From positions 64,951,040-65,015,039 of the forward strand of contig OX578138.1 of NCBI GenBank assembly GCA_951213105.1: 64,000 nt of DNA, read 5' to 3'. This document shows positions 12,569-24,067 of this stretch, piece after piece. The position numbers and the translations under genes were made by a program. Numbering within the stretch: position 1 is the stretch's first letter; the number at the start of each line of letters is the position of its first letter. This DNA is from Amaurobius ferox (taxonomy: Eukaryota; Arthropoda; Arachnida; Araneae; Amaurobiidae). The notes beneath the pieces were generated by a model. It was not told the DNA's origin. It worked only from the letters and a program-made list of their open reading frames with translations, and searched no databases.

Positions 12569-13020
12569 CGGTTGGCTCCACTTAATTGCATACACTTGGC
12601 TCCACTCTATTGTATGTAATTAATTGGGTACACAGGTTAATATTAATACCCCTCTTGATTATATACTATAATGATAATGAATATAAAATAATTATAACAA
12701 TTAACATAATAAATAGTAGTAATTTGTTATTATATACACAATGCATTACTACTTATTTAATATGCATATACCTTTACAATTATACAGGGAAAAACCGGAG
12801 GTCACCAAGTTTGGCGATGTATCATTTTCCACCCATGTCTTGCCACACTGAAACGGATATTCATAAGACTGGTGTCAAAACTTATACAATTAATCAGGAT
12901 TGCTAAGTGACAAAACAGATATGTTTAACTTTAAGCCTATGGGGTTCATTTTTTCCCCATAATATTCTATGCATATAAGCGGGGTATAAGAATATAATTA
13001 TCCAATTATGGGATTGACTG
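12569..13020 (+). mobile_element. TA-flanked pogo/Tigger-type MITE (copy 1)
   Basis: The ends are TA-CGGTTGGCTCCACTTAA (left) and, reading inward from the right end, CAGTCAATCCCATAATTGG. The element is flanked by TA at 12567-12568 and 13021-13022. The interior matches copy 2 at 14590-15671 over long stretches, including ATGAATATAAAATAATTATA and CAGGGAAAAAC. It is 452 bp and has no coding capacity. Confidence 0.82.
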
Positions 13021-13275
13021 TATTTATTTAGATAATGTTATGTTACACAAATTAAATTATAATGAAATTGGTTAAACCTCTCTTAAGCATAGGGATATAT
13101 GTAATGACTTTATTCTTAACACAAATAAATCCTCACATTATAGATTATTGATGCTTGAAAAAGTTAAATTTGTAAACTTATGGCAGTTAAAGTTTTAGCA
13201 CCTTTTAAGTTTTTTTACTCATACATCAAAGAAATATTTTCCATATGATTGCTTATATAAGCAGGTCATAACAAT

Positions 13276-13577
13276 GAATGAATGAAATAAAGGTGGGTGG
13301 CTCCAAAAGAGCCCAGCACATCGACCAGAGGTCTATTGTACTACCCCAAAAAGAAAACGAAGATCCCTAAGAAAAGAGACCAGTAGCCGATGCGAAAATA
13401 AGCAGGCACTTGACAGGAATGTCGTTCAGCTCCCAGGGTTCAATCACATGACGACCAATGTGTTCGAATCTGTGAGCAGAGTAGGCCTCACATTCACATA
13501 GAATGTAGGCTGCAGTTTCTTCGCTGTAATTGCAGCCTCTGCAAAGCGAATCCTTGGAGACACCCATGATATTAAGA
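13276..13577 (-). mobile_element. 5'-truncated LINE 3' end with TSD
   Basis: A 302-bp minus-strand insertion is flanked by the 13-bp TSD AGGTCATAACAAT at 13263-13275 and 13578-13590. Its coding end (13367-13577) reads MGVSKDSLCRGC, EETAAYILCECEA, FEHIGRHVIEPWEL and LLIFASATGLF. This is the Cys/His-containing C-terminal region found after the RNase H domain in jockey/R1-type non-LTR retrotransposons. The C-X2-C and C-X-C pairs are visible. A short 3' UTR follows, then a TTCA-repeat tail. The open frame runs upstream past the TSD into flanking DNA by chance, so the apparent N-terminus (MHTHLHF) is not part of the element. Confidence 0.85.
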
Positions 13578-13590
13578 AGGTCATAACAAT

Positions 13591-14587
13591 ACATAACATC
13601 GTGATATCGGTACTTTATTCTGTAAAAGTGTAAATGAGTATGCATGTGCAGAGTTAGAAATGAAAAGCTATCTTTAGTTTACCATGATCTCTGCTATTAA
13701 ATTAGCGCAATATTTATAAGAAGCACAGAAAATGCACAATTGCGGCAGATTTTTGATTTCATAATTATTTCCTTTTTTAACATAATTCGAGGGACACATT
13801 TTGCCCTCTGTTTATTTTATAAATGGGAATTTGAAATTTTTATGTGTTTTGCATGTGCACCCACACTATTAGGAACACTGGTAAAGCTTTATTTAAAATG
13901 ACTAATATATATCCAATGAAAGTTTTAACTATGAAAAAGAATAATACTAAAAACAGGTATACGTGAAAATATATTAACAAAAAATTACCTCACTGTAGCT
14001 ATCAGTTTCCCTTTTAATTACCTACAAATAAAAGAATTTAATTACCATCTGCAGACTAATTATTAAAGTAAGAAAAATCTGTTACAAGCAAGTGTGTTTA
14101 AAAACAAAGTGGCATGATTAAAATTTTGTAGAACTACATTGGTAGCTAGTTCTTTCAAACATCTGGTTTTAATACAAGTTGTTATAAACAAAACAAACTT
14201 TCAATCAGTTTAATGTTAAACTCCATTTTAGAATATTTAATGGATATGCCAAATGTCATCAAGATATGTCCATGAGATCAAACATAATTCAGATATACTT
14301 TTTTTAGGATATTTTACAAATTATAATACAGTATTTAATGTTTTCACATATTAATGAAAAATTAGTTGATTAAATTTTTATCGGAACACACTAATTTTTA
14401 AAAGAAGTAACATAAATATATCACAGAACCTGCCAGCTTGGTTCTGAGACTATGAACTTAGCCATTGTAGCCTGTGTTCATTCTCCATGAAAGGTGAGTC
14501 AGCTGCACGATAGGGCAGAATTTGCTGATCTTCACAGAGGTTCATAAAATTATACCACATAACAAGTTTTCTTGCTGTCATTGCAGG
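13591..14587. other. Unassigned AT-rich DNA
   Basis: No coding region or repeat structure was recognised on either strand of this spacer. Confidence 0.4.
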
Positions 14588-14783
14588 CACAGTTGGCCCC
14601 GCTTAACTGCATACAATTGATTCCATTCTATTGTATGCAATTAAATGGGTACACAAATTAATATTTTTAATATCCCTCTTGATTATATACTTTAAAGATA
14701 ATGAATATAAAATAATTATAACAATTTTTGTAATAAATAGTAGTAATTTATCATCATATACATAATACATTACCACTATTTAT

Positions 14784-15085
14784 CTTATCATGTTGTTTGT
14801 TGATTGTTGAAACCCAGACCGTCCGACCTACCAGGAAGGTGTAAGGTAACTGTTTGGACGGTCGGGAAGTGCCACCCAATTTAGACCGGAACCCAGTGGG
14901 GGAGGCATCCACATGGACCGTACCCTCCTTCCCCTACCACCAACCTCTCGGAAGGACTTTCGGACCCACATGTTTAACGTGATCGTACTCCGCATGAACA
15001 CGGCGGCAGTTTTGGCAGTGGCTGGAATAGAACCCGGGCCTACCGAGTGCAACTCCTGCGCGCTAACCAATGGGCTACCGCGCCC
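14784..15085 (-). mobile_element. tRNA-derived SINE, minus strand
   Basis: Read on the minus strand it begins GGGCGCGGTAGCCCATTGG (A box) and has the B box, here as GGTTCTATTCC. The body follows, then the hairpin tail module CTTCCCGACCGTCC...GGACGGTCTGGG, then a CAA-rich tail. A 10-base TSD, CACTATTTAT, lies at 14774-14783 and about 15085-15094 inside the MITE. Open frames on both strands here are by-products of the SINE and are not genes. Confidence 0.88.
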
Positions 15086-15132
15086 ACTATTTATTATGTA
15101 TATATCTTTTGAACTACACAGGGAAAAACTTG

Positions 15133-15358
15133 GGTGTGGTAGCCCAGTGTTTAGAGCGCGGGAATTGCACTCAGTAAGCCCGGGTTCGATTTCCTCCGCT
15201 GCCAAAATTGCCGCTGTGTTCACGCGGAGTACGATCACGTTAAACATGTGGGTCCGTAAGTCCTTCTGAGAGGTTGGTGATAGAGGAAGGAGGGTACGGT
15301 CCACATGGATGCCTCCCCCACTGGGTTCCAGTCTAAATTAGATGGCTCAACAACAACA
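15133..15358 (+). mobile_element. tRNA-derived SINE lacking the hairpin tail module
   Basis: The tRNA head (GGTGTGGTAGCCCAGTG, B box GGTTCGATTTCC) and body are present. After the GATGGC at the end of the body it jumps straight to TCAACAACAACAAC. The roughly 58-base segment starting CTTCCCG and ending CTGGG in other copies is absent. A perfect 15-bp TSD, ACAGGGAAAAACTTG, at 15118-15132 and 15359-15373 shows a normal retroposition event. Confidence 0.88.
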
Positions 15359-15485
15359 ACAGGGAAAAACTTGAGATTGCTCAATTTGGCGATTTATAGC
15401 TTGCTTTTCTTCCCATGTCAACCAACACTGAAACTGCATAAAAGTATATTGCATAAAAGTAGCATAAAAGTTAATATTGCATAAA

Positions 15486-15537
15486 AGTTAATTGCATAAA
15501 AGTAGAGATTGGTATCTCTACTTTTATGCAATTAACT
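15486..15537. repeat. Perfect short-loop hairpin
   Basis: Two 24-base arms (15486-15509, 15514-15537) are exact reverse complements around the loop TGGT. It lies next to several direct repeats of GCATAAAAGT at 15435-15500. Confidence 0.93.
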
Positions 15538-16717
15538 GGAGATTGCTATGCAATAAAATGGGTATGTTTGTATGTTTAACATTAATCCAATGTTGTTCAA
15601 TTTTGTTGAATATTCTATGCATATAAGCAGGGAGTGCAAATATCCATTACCCGATTAAGTGGGGCTAACTGTATCCCTTTTTCCACGCTGATAAGTGAAT
15701 AAAAAATTGAACCATGGATGCTGTTATCTGATTAATCTTTTAGCAATATTTTAATTTGCGAATGCCTGTTTCTTGCAGTTCTGTGACTATGGAACTGTAT
15801 ATATAGCAGTGTTAGAAATTAAAAATTTGAACTAGGTGTCTTTTGAAGCCCATAGATTCTGATTCTAGGTGCCAAATAGACACGGCTAGTTGCCATTTTT
15901 ACATCTCTAACAATAACAACTATTTTTTAAATGCCCATTTTTATTAAAGATATAAAAAAAGAATAATTCAGATTTTTGTATTAAACATTGATTTAAATTT
16001 TCTTAAAATTTAAATTAAACTGAAAAAGAAACAAGAAAAAGTAAATAGAAAAAATTGCTAATTTGTTTTTACTTGGCAAAAAGGGCATAAAGAAACAACA
16101 AATTAAAAAAAAAAACTTATATTTAACAATTTTCAATCATGGTCATCTTATCTTGTAAAGTCATTGCCCCAAATACCCCTTCATTTCATGCTTGAAAATT
16201 AATTTTCCTGAGTTAAAACAGCAAATAATATAAAAGTTTTAGTTGATAAAAACAAATTGCGAGAATGAAAAATACATGATAATAAAACGGGATAAACTGA
16301 TAATCACGTATAAATGCATATTTTAGTGACATTTCCATATAATCTTTCTCATATTACTTACAAATATAAGAATTAAACACATTTAAAATTAAAATATTAT
16401 AAGAGAATTTTCAGCGAAATTTAGTTACTTTTGTGGCCAATTTTGTCAAAGTATGGAATTTCATTTTAAAATCTGTTTACTATATTCATCTTAAAAGTTT
16501 AAAAAAAAAAAAAGGGGGGGGGGGGGATTTGCACATTTGTTCGGAGATTGGCAGTCAATGCAAATATCGGAGCTTCAAGAAGAAATGCAGAGTTGGCAGC
16601 TAAGGTTCTGTATTTGCAAGTCAATAATAAGTTTTTGTTTTATAGTTGCTACTCTTTTTCTTGTCGTTTTGACAAAATATAAATCATACCTTTCAAACTT
16701 ATCTACACCCTTTGGGT

Positions 16718-16766
16718 TTTATGATACCATAAACTCCCTGGGTTGGTCGTGTGGTCTGGGCCTTCA
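16718..16766 (+). mobile_element. Tail-only mini retroposon m1
   Basis: A 49-bp insertion between 13-bp TSDs (ACACCCTTTGGGT, 16705-16717 and 16767-16779). It ends GTGTGGTCTGGGCCTTCA, the 3' arm of the SINE tail module in the GTGTGG variant. The 5' arm is truncated. The sister element A2 carries a full SINE at this same target (29175-29462). Confidence 0.8.
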
Positions 16767-17287
16767 ACACCCTTTGGGTGAGCTAGACAGCCTGGATAAT
16801 AATAAAAAAAAATATGAATCACATTAATTTCAGGGATTGATATAAAAAATGCATAGATGCCAACCTACCAGAAAGAAAGATAGGAACATATTGCATGAGG
16901 GAAAATCGCGAACTAATATCGTTTTTCCTCATACTGTTGCAAAATAGCTTTCTATTTCATTAATAATACATTTGAAAAATAGTTTTTCTATATAATATAC
17001 GAAATAATTACAAACATTTTAAACGATGCCAACAAATTGTAACAGTCGAAAAATACTTTCAAAATAAAAGGAAATATAGAGGATCGCGCACAAATGCCTT
17101 ATCGCGATACTGCTGCAATATAGTCTTTCATGTCATTAAAAATACGCTTGAAAAATAGTTTTTCCGTATAATATAGTATATACGAAATAAATACAAACAT
17201 TGTAGATGATGCAAACAGATTGCAGAAGTGGAAAAGTATTTTCACAATAAAACGAAATATAAAGAAGATCGCGGACAAATGCCGTTT

Positions 17288-18268
17288 TGTTAGAAAAATC
17301 AAATGTAAACATCGCGATTCACGTTTCCCGTGAACAACCGTGACGTTTTTCCATCATGAGGAGTCATGCAAATCAGATTCCCAATGCGTACGCACCTCAT
17401 TTGCATATCTGGGGGGCGTTTCCGTAACGGTCCATTATCGGGTATATAAGATGGAACTTTCTTGAAGCATTATTCTTCATTCTTCTTCTTTTCGGATTCC
17501 ATTCATTCTGATTCGATCTGTTCTTGCGTCGACTGTTACAACGATCTGTTAGGACGAGTTAGCAGGGTATCGCTAACATATTACAATGATAAGATGAACT
17601 TAGTTCTTAGTCGACATGTTTGATACGCGAGTATGTGTCGGATGTGTTCTATTTATAACACAGACTGTTAAGTGACAGCATTTTGATAAAGTTACGTGCA
17701 GTTGTTCACAAAGTTAATTATCTGCTAAGTTAATTATCTGATCAGTTCTGCTAAGTGACAGCATTTTGATAAAGTTACGTGCAGTTGTTCACGAGGTTAA
17801 TTATCTGAGTTCATTAACGGTGAATAGTATGAAGTCATAGTGTATCGGTGCTTCAAGTTATTGAATCTTTCCTGCCAAGTGTGATACCAGCGGTGGTGGC
17901 TTCGAAAAAATACACACGTTATCAAGGTAGTATAAGTTTTCTTATATACTACAAAAGATGCTTCAAGAAAGTTCTAGAACCCAACTCAATCTTTACAAGC
18001 TTTCGAGCTTTATGTATATAGCCTTGTTTACATTTTGGCAGGGATTTTACTAAGTGATGTAAATTGCCTGAATATGCTTTATCTCACAAATAAAGTGAAT
18101 TAAATTTCTACTTAACATGCTTCATCTGTCTTCAATTTACAAATGAACATTTTTCACTTGAGGTTTTACTGCGTGTATCTGCTGATCGAAACTTAACTAT
18201 CTCATTCAAAATAATATCATACCATCAGAAAGTCAAATTGCTGAATCGAATTTTAAATTTTTCCATCA
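17288..18268 (+). repeat. Copia 5' LTR
   Basis: Begins TGTTAGAAAAATC and ends TTTTTCCATCA. It has a TATA box (17453) and AATAAA (about 18089). Unlike the 3' LTR it has a tandem duplication of about 75 bases in the 17660-17815 region, with two copies of GATAAAGTTACGTGCAGTTG. It lacks about 60 bases present near 24945-25008 of the 3' LTR. No usual initiator-Met primer-binding site is recognised just downstream. Confidence 0.92.
17453..17460 (+). promoter_or_regulatory. Copia 5' LTR TATA box
   Basis: TATATAAG in the context CGGGTATATAAGATGG. It is conserved at 25108-25115 in the other LTR and likely marks the U3/R promoter. Confidence 0.7.
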
Positions 18269-18442
18269 AAAGGTTACGGGTCAAGTTTTATTGCCCAAAA
18301 ACCACAGTGAGTGTTAAGTGAAATTCCAAGTGTGTAGAGGTATTCAGATGGGGGTCGCGACTGGCACCATTTTGATCTACGGACATTTGTAAACAAGTCT
18401 TCAAAAGACTGTTTGCATCTTCCTTACAAACAACTACGAGCC

Positions 18443-19063
18443 ATGGAGGCACATAGAATAGAGCTGCTGTCCCGAGACAACTATGTCACGTGGAGCACAG
18501 AAATCTCATTCGTCCTTAAAGGAGAGGGGTGCTTCGGTCACGTAGCCGGAACAGTAAAGCCGATCGAAGAAGATGCTTCTCGCCGTGATTTTGATGACTT
18601 CTATCGTCGGAAAGACAGAGCTCTCGCCATCATTTATCAAAGTTTATCACCAGAATTTAAAGAACTTGTTAATGTTTCTGATGAACCAAGTCAAGTCTGG
18701 GAAACTATGAAGTAACATTTTGAAGCTCCGAGTAGAGCGAATCTCGTCAGACTGCTAGATGAATTCTTCAATATCAGGTCAGAGCCGGACGAGCCTGTCG
18801 ACATCTTCTGTGCGAGACTCCGGAAGACAGTAACTAAACTAAAGGACGCTAATCATCCCATCGAAGACCTTTATGTGGCTTTTCAAGCAATTCGATATTT
18901 GCCTGAAGAATATCAAGGAATTGTGCAAATCATATATAGATGGTCTGATGCGGATTTCAAGCTAAACAAGATACAAACCGAGTTGTCCTGTGAAGAAAGC
19001 AGACTTCGTCAACAGAGTGCTGACATGGCAAAAACTGTAAGTTTCAATTCTGCTTATTTTTAG
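18443..19063 (+). pseudogene. Copia gag, N-terminal part (UBN2-like), interrupted
   Basis: Translation from MEAHRIELLSRDNYVTW shows the typical Copia gag start. A YRRKDRALAIIYQSL segment and SQVWETMK follow, then an in-frame TAA at 18713-18715. The frame then continues through LLDEFFNIRSEPDEPVDIF to LRQQSADMAKT. This is the gag polyprotein that would form the particle. The reading frame is cut at 19061 by a hAT insertion and resumes at about 20456. The ATG at 18443 is preferred to the upstream one at 18413 because family similarity starts there. Confidence 0.85.
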
Positions 19064-20455
19064 TGTTGCACCGAATATTCGGTTGGTATTCGGTATACTG
19101 CCTATTCGGCAGTCAAACCGAATATTCGGTTCGGCCGAATACTTTAATATTCGGCCTAACCGAATAGTAAAACAAAATTAAAATATTCGACAATTGGTAA
19201 AGCACATTTTTTATACAATGAATGAAAGTTATAGTATCATAGTACAAAATTAATTCAAATTTTTACTTACCAATATATTTTCACATTTAAAATAATTTTA
19301 ATGTAAAAGAAAACACTCTGATATTAAATTTTTTTGTTCAATTTTTCTTAAATATTATCACACCTTAACCTTACTAACTCATTTAAATATGAAACAGTAA
19401 CCAGAAAATAAAACTCTTAATATTACGTGTTCAAAAATATAATGGTTAATTTTTTATAAAATATGCAGCTAAAAAAAAAAATCAATTATCATTTCACCAA
19501 TATTAAAAAAAGGTGAAGGTGATTAATATATAAAACAAACACTTGGATGAATATTCAATTTTGCAGTATTTTAATTTCGATATAGATAAGATACTGAGGG
19601 TGCCATAGGTGTTCCTTTGTATCCATTAAAATGTGTTAAATAAGATAACCAAAGAATTTCTCTGTGTGTGGCCCCATTGTAGTCAAACCTTCTAATTTCT
19701 TTCATGATTTCTGAAGAGAAGATTACTTTGTTGAGTCTTTTGTCACAGGGTGGGTATACCTGTCTGTAACTGTTTAGTTATCTATCAGTATCTACTCTGT
19801 TGTAGTTCGCAAGACCAGGTGTGACAACAACTTAAAAAAGAATGGCTGGACATTCTGGCAAAGTATCCTTTGCACTTTAAAAAGAAAAATGATTTGGCAA
19901 TGTTTGAATTTGACTGCTCAGTTTCAATTTTGATAAAATTATTTATCAGTTACAGTACAGAAGAGACTAAGATAGCAAAAATTCACTTGAATAAATTGTA
20001 ATTCTAATTTGTAATGATATTTTAAGCAACTTGGGTTTGTATGTAAGGTAAATGCAAGATTCTCTATAACATAATATGAAGCCATATGATTATCACCTAT
20101 TAGAAATTAACTATCAATTATCAATTTATGCAGATAAACATAAACCAAATTAGGTAGCCATTTACTATTTTACTATATTAATTTGCTTTTGGAATGATTT
20201 ATTTTATTTTTTATTTATTTTAAATTAATAATTATACTTAATGTAAATGCAAATAAATTTAAGATGTTAAATGTAAATGCATTTATAAAAGGCACAAAAT
20301 AGAAACATTTTCTATTTTAAATTGGCATAAAATAGAAATATTACCTTTAAAAAATTTAACCGAATATTCGGTATTCGGCCGAATATTCGGTTAGAATTTT
20401 AACCGAATATTCGGTATTCGTTATTCGGCAAAAAATGGTATTCGGTGCAACCCTA
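19061..20455. mobile_element. Non-autonomous hAT element inside Copia gag
   Basis: The ends are TAGTGTTGCACCGAATATTC (19061) and GGTATTCGGTGCAACCCTA (to 20455). A perfect 8-bp TSD, CTTATTTT, lies at 19053-19060 and 20456-20463. Both ends are packed with ATTCGG/CCGAAT repeats forming subterminal palindromes. The 1.4-kb interior is AT-rich and has no recognisable transposase. It was mobilised in trans after the Copia insertion. Confidence 0.92.
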
Positions 20456-20579
20456 CTTATTTTACATCTAAAAGTGTTGTAAATAGTGCAAAAAAATCTA
20501 ATTTTAAATTGCCAAATGTTAGTACCTCTAGAAATAATGTTAATACTAGAAATGTTTCTAAAAGAGTAATATTGTAAGT

Positions 20580-20985
20580 ATTTCTAAGAGTAGTAATGTG
20601 AAGTGTTTTTACTGTAAACAGCCAGGTCATGTAAAAGTTAATTGTCCTAAAGTTAAAAAGAATGGATCAAGTATTATTGAAGTTTTTAGGTCTCCTAGTA
20701 TCGAAGCCAATACTATTATCGATCCTAACGATAGGCTCAACTGGGTAGTAGATACTGCTGCTACGCGACATTTTTGTAATAATATTAAGTTATTCTCTAA
20801 ATTTAATGAGTATAAAGGCACTTCAATGTCGCTGGCAGTAGGGGATATTGAAAGTCCAGTTGAGGCTATCGGGAAGGTGGAAATGTACATCCAGTTAAAG
20901 TGTTATTGTGCTAAATGATGTAATGTATTCGCCTAAATTTAGGCGTAATCTATTAGCTGCCTCAGTTCTAGAAGAACAAAGTTAA
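20580..20985 (+). pseudogene. Copia zinc knuckle and aspartic protease remnant
   Basis: A CCHC zinc knuckle (CFYCKQPGHVKVNC, C-X2-C-X4-H-X4-C) starts near 20604. It is followed by the protease active-site region NWVVDTAATRHFC near 20741. Most Copia proteases have Asp-Ser-Gly-Ala here; the Asp-Thr-Ala-Ala form lacks the usual Gly. A frameshift near 20900 moves the protease end (YSPKFRRNLLA) to another frame. A lysine-rich linker with further shifts lies at 21060-21330. Confidence 0.8.
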
Positions 20986-21326
20986 CAGTTTTAGGGGAGC
21001 TAATGGGGTACTTTGGTTTTTTACACCCAAAGATGATAAATTTTTCTATGCTAAAAGAAAAAATGGGTTATATTTTCTAAAACCTCAATATAGTACCGGT
21101 GAGCCAAATAACACAGAAAACCGTGAGTCTAAGGATAAGGATCGAAAGGGAGAGGGAAAACCTAAAAAGGATAGGAAAACTAGTGAAAGGGATACTAGTT
21201 CTATCAAAAGTGTAAATACTGTAAATATAGTACCTAAGGAAAGTAAATCTGATTCGGCAAAAACTAAGCAGAAAATAAATATGACTAAATCTAAAAATAA
21301 GCCTAGCATTTCAATAACTGAGGTTA

Positions 21327-22640
21327 ATGATGCAAACTGTCTGGCATAAGAGATATTGTCATATAAATGCTGACTATCTTTACCAAACCAGCAAAGTTTC
21401 TGCAGTAAAAGGACTTCCTAGGCTTAGATACAGGAAGATAAATTGTAAGCACTGTAAATTGGATAAGTCTAGGAGAGTTTCATATCAACCTATTGGTAGG
21501 ATTAGGTCCACTAGACCATTAGAATTATTACATATGGGTGTCTGTGGTCCCATGCCTACAGTTTCATATGATGGAAATAAGTATGTTCTATCCATCACTG
21601 ATGATTATAGCCGAAAAGTTTTTGTTTATTTAATGAAACAAAAGTCAGATGTTTTTAAAGAGTTTCAAACCAGAGAAGAAAGGCAACTAGGTACTAAGAT
21701 TCTATGTATCCGAACAGATAATGGAATGGAATTCTGTCATGACAAGTTCAAAGTTTATCTGAGTAATATTGGAATCAAGGCAGAATGAACAAACACTTAT
21801 ACACCACAGCAGAATGGTGTGTCAGAGCGATTTAATTTAACCGCATTTGACTGTGTTAAAGCTATGTTGAACGAGAGTAAACTCAATGACAGAATGTGGG
21901 CGGAAGCCATATTGTGTTTTACATACACTAAAAATAGAATATGTCACAAATTTAAAAACAAAACTCCATACGAACTCTACAGTGGTAGAAAGCCTTCAGT
22001 AAATCATCTTAGGACTTTTGGTTGTAGAACCTATGTAGGTAAACCTAGTCAGCTCAGAAAGAAATTGGATATGAGAGCTACAGAGGGAATTATGGTAGGC
22101 TATGCTACTGGAACCAAAGGCTATAGAATTCATTTGCCAGGGGAAAAACGTACCGTTGAAACCTGCAATGTAAGATTTGAAGAGAGTGAAGTAGTGGAAG
22201 GCATCCTGGGCCCAATTTGTACCAAAACTATCTCCTTTAAAATGTCTAAAGATGACAGTTCAGAATATTCCGATGGGGAATATCCGAGGGGGAAGTCTGA
22301 TGGAGGGGCAGGATTGAGTGAAGACACTGGTGAGGATCCGTCTGAATCCAGTGAGGAAACGGACTCTCCTGCTGATTTCAGTATGACTACTTGCTTGGAT
22401 ATTACTTGGCAGCGAAAGGCAATACCAAGACCCGATGGGAGTAGAACTGATGTATATTATTATGCTAAGGGAGATAATAAAAGGCTGAGATCATATAATG
22501 ACGTGAGAAAATATTGTACAAAAAGAAATATACAATATGATCAGCAGTTATTTAATTTTCGGGAAAAGCAAAATCTAAGAAGGGTCAGAGGCAGACCAGA
22601 AGCAAGCAATATTGAAATTAAAATACCAAGGAGTTACAAT
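21327..22640 (+). pseudogene. Copia integrase, catalytically broken
   Basis: The zinc-binding domain (H residues in VWHKRYCHI, then CKHCK) is followed by the rve core. At the first catalytic position the motif reads LLHMGVCGP, where family members have Asp in place of Gly. The second Asp is kept (RTDNGMEF), and so is the Glu (QQNGVSERFN). An in-frame TGA at 21786-21788 lies between the last two. The C-terminal part includes TPYELYSGRKPS and FGCRTYVG, then an acidic Ser/Glu-rich linker (about 22240-22370) leading to RT. Confidence 0.88.
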
Positions 22641-23400
22641 GATGCTATTAAATCTTCCCAGTTCAGTAAATGGTGTAATGCAATGGATGAAGAGATAGCC
22701 GTAATGCAAGAGAGGGGTGTCTGGGAACTAGTTCCTGCATCCACCTCACAAAAGCATATAGGCAATAGATGGGTATACACTGTCAAAAAGGATGAGAAAG
22801 GGGAGATTAAAAGATTTAAAGAACGCTTGGTGGCTCAAGGGTATGGTCAGAAAAAGGGGAGAATCAGACGATGAAGTTTTCAGCCCTGTGGTGAACTTCA
22901 GTATAATTAGAGCATTTTTCTCAATTTTTGTATGTATGCTTGGTTGGATGCATTTCCAATTAGATATCAAATCAGCTTATCTCTATGCTAAATTAAGTCA
23001 GAAAGTTTACATGAAACAACCTCAAGGCTATGTCAGTCAAAAATATCCTGATTATAATTGTTTGTTGAAGAAAGCCATTTATGGTCTTCATCAAAGTGGA
23101 AGAGAGTGGTTTATTGAACTTGACACCAAATTAAGGGAATTTGAAATTTTTAAAACTTAAATGGTGTAATTGTGCTTATATACATAATAACAAAGTTTTT
23201 ATGCTAGTTTATGTGGAATTTAAAGAATGTGATAACAAATTTTTTATACATCAGAGTCAATATATAGATAAAGTGTGTCAAATATTCCAACAGTATAAAT
23301 ATTCAGTAGTTTCACTTCCTATTACTAAAGGTAATATTTTATGTAAAGTTGATTGTCCAATGACAAGTGAGGAAGTGAACCAAATGCAAAGATTTCCATA
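22641..23400 (+). pseudogene. Copia reverse transcriptase, frameshifted, YVDD lost
   Basis: The RVT_2 domain begins at AMDEEIAVMQERGVWELV and runs to RLVAQGYGQKKG. It then shifts +1 near 22860 to DDEVFSPVV. QLDIKSAYLYAKL carries the first metal-binding Asp and QPQGY is also recognisable. A second shift near 23145 leads to MLVYVEFKECDNKFFI. There the YVDD catalytic pair and roughly 40 downstream residues are missing by deletion. The segment ends at an in-frame stop at 23399-23401. No active polymerase could be made. Confidence 0.88.
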
Positions 23401-24067
23401 AAGAAGTTTAATTAGGTGTTTAGCTTTTATAGCTAATAGGGCTAGACCAGATATATGTTATGCAATTAACATATTATCTAAGTTTCAAGAAAACCCTGGC
23501 ATTAAGCATTGGGATGCTTTGTTAAAGCTTTTAGGATATGTTGGAAAAACTAAAGGTTATATCTTGAATTTATCTGATATTAAAGAGTTAAAATTAAGCT
23601 GTTACTCCGACTCTGACTTTGCAGCAAATAGAGATGACTGTGTTTCACTTGGAGGTATGATATTTTTTATTGATAATGTACCTATTTCTTGGCGAACTTT
23701 CAAGCATAAGTGCGTCAGCTTGTCAACAATGGAAGCTGAATATATATCTTTAACAGAAGCAGCTAAAGAAATGGTATGGGTACAGAATATAATTGAGGAA
23801 TGTCATACGCTTGGGTTAAACTTTAATAAAAATAATAATATCATTTTTTGCGATAACCAAGCAGCAATAAATTTTTCTAACTCTTTAATTGAAAACAACA
23901 GGACTAAGCATATTAATGTAAAATATCATTTCCTACAAAACTTAATAGTCAATAAATTATTTAATGTCAAATTTATAAGTAGTAAAGATAACTTAGCAGA
24001 TCATTTTACTAAACCAATGACTAAAGAAGGAATATTTAAATTTCGTAGTAAAATATTTGAAAAGTAA
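23401..24067 (+). pseudogene. Copia RT connection and RNase H
   Basis: In the same frame as the preceding segment after one stop. It contains RARPDICYAINILSKF and the RNase H catalytic motifs CYSDSDFA, STMEAEYIS and FCDNQAAINF. The usual Copia C-terminus follows (TKHINVKYHF and LADHFTKPM). The terminal 182 residues (23519-24067) are intact and end in TAA. All RNase H catalytic acids (D, E, D) are present. Confidence 0.9.

Larger units (their letters stand above)
14590..15671 (+). mobile_element. TA-flanked pogo/Tigger-type MITE (copy 2), split by two SINEs
   Basis: The left end CAGTTGGCCCCGCTTAACTG at 14590 and the right end finishing AGTGGGGCTAACTG at 15671 form imperfect inverted repeats and match copy 1 (12569-13020). 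Two SINEs sit inside with their own TSDs: 14784-15085 on minus and 15133-15358 on plus. Removing them leaves an element close in size to copy 1, plus an expanded GCATAAAAGT-rich palindromic segment at 15430-15540. Confidence 0.85.

Noticed and set aside
14828..15304. Long open frames on both strands over SINE sequence (also near 29204, 38740, 44659 and 47077)
   Set aside because: They follow SINE copies, repeat wherever the SINE occurs, cross element boundaries and have no protein domain.
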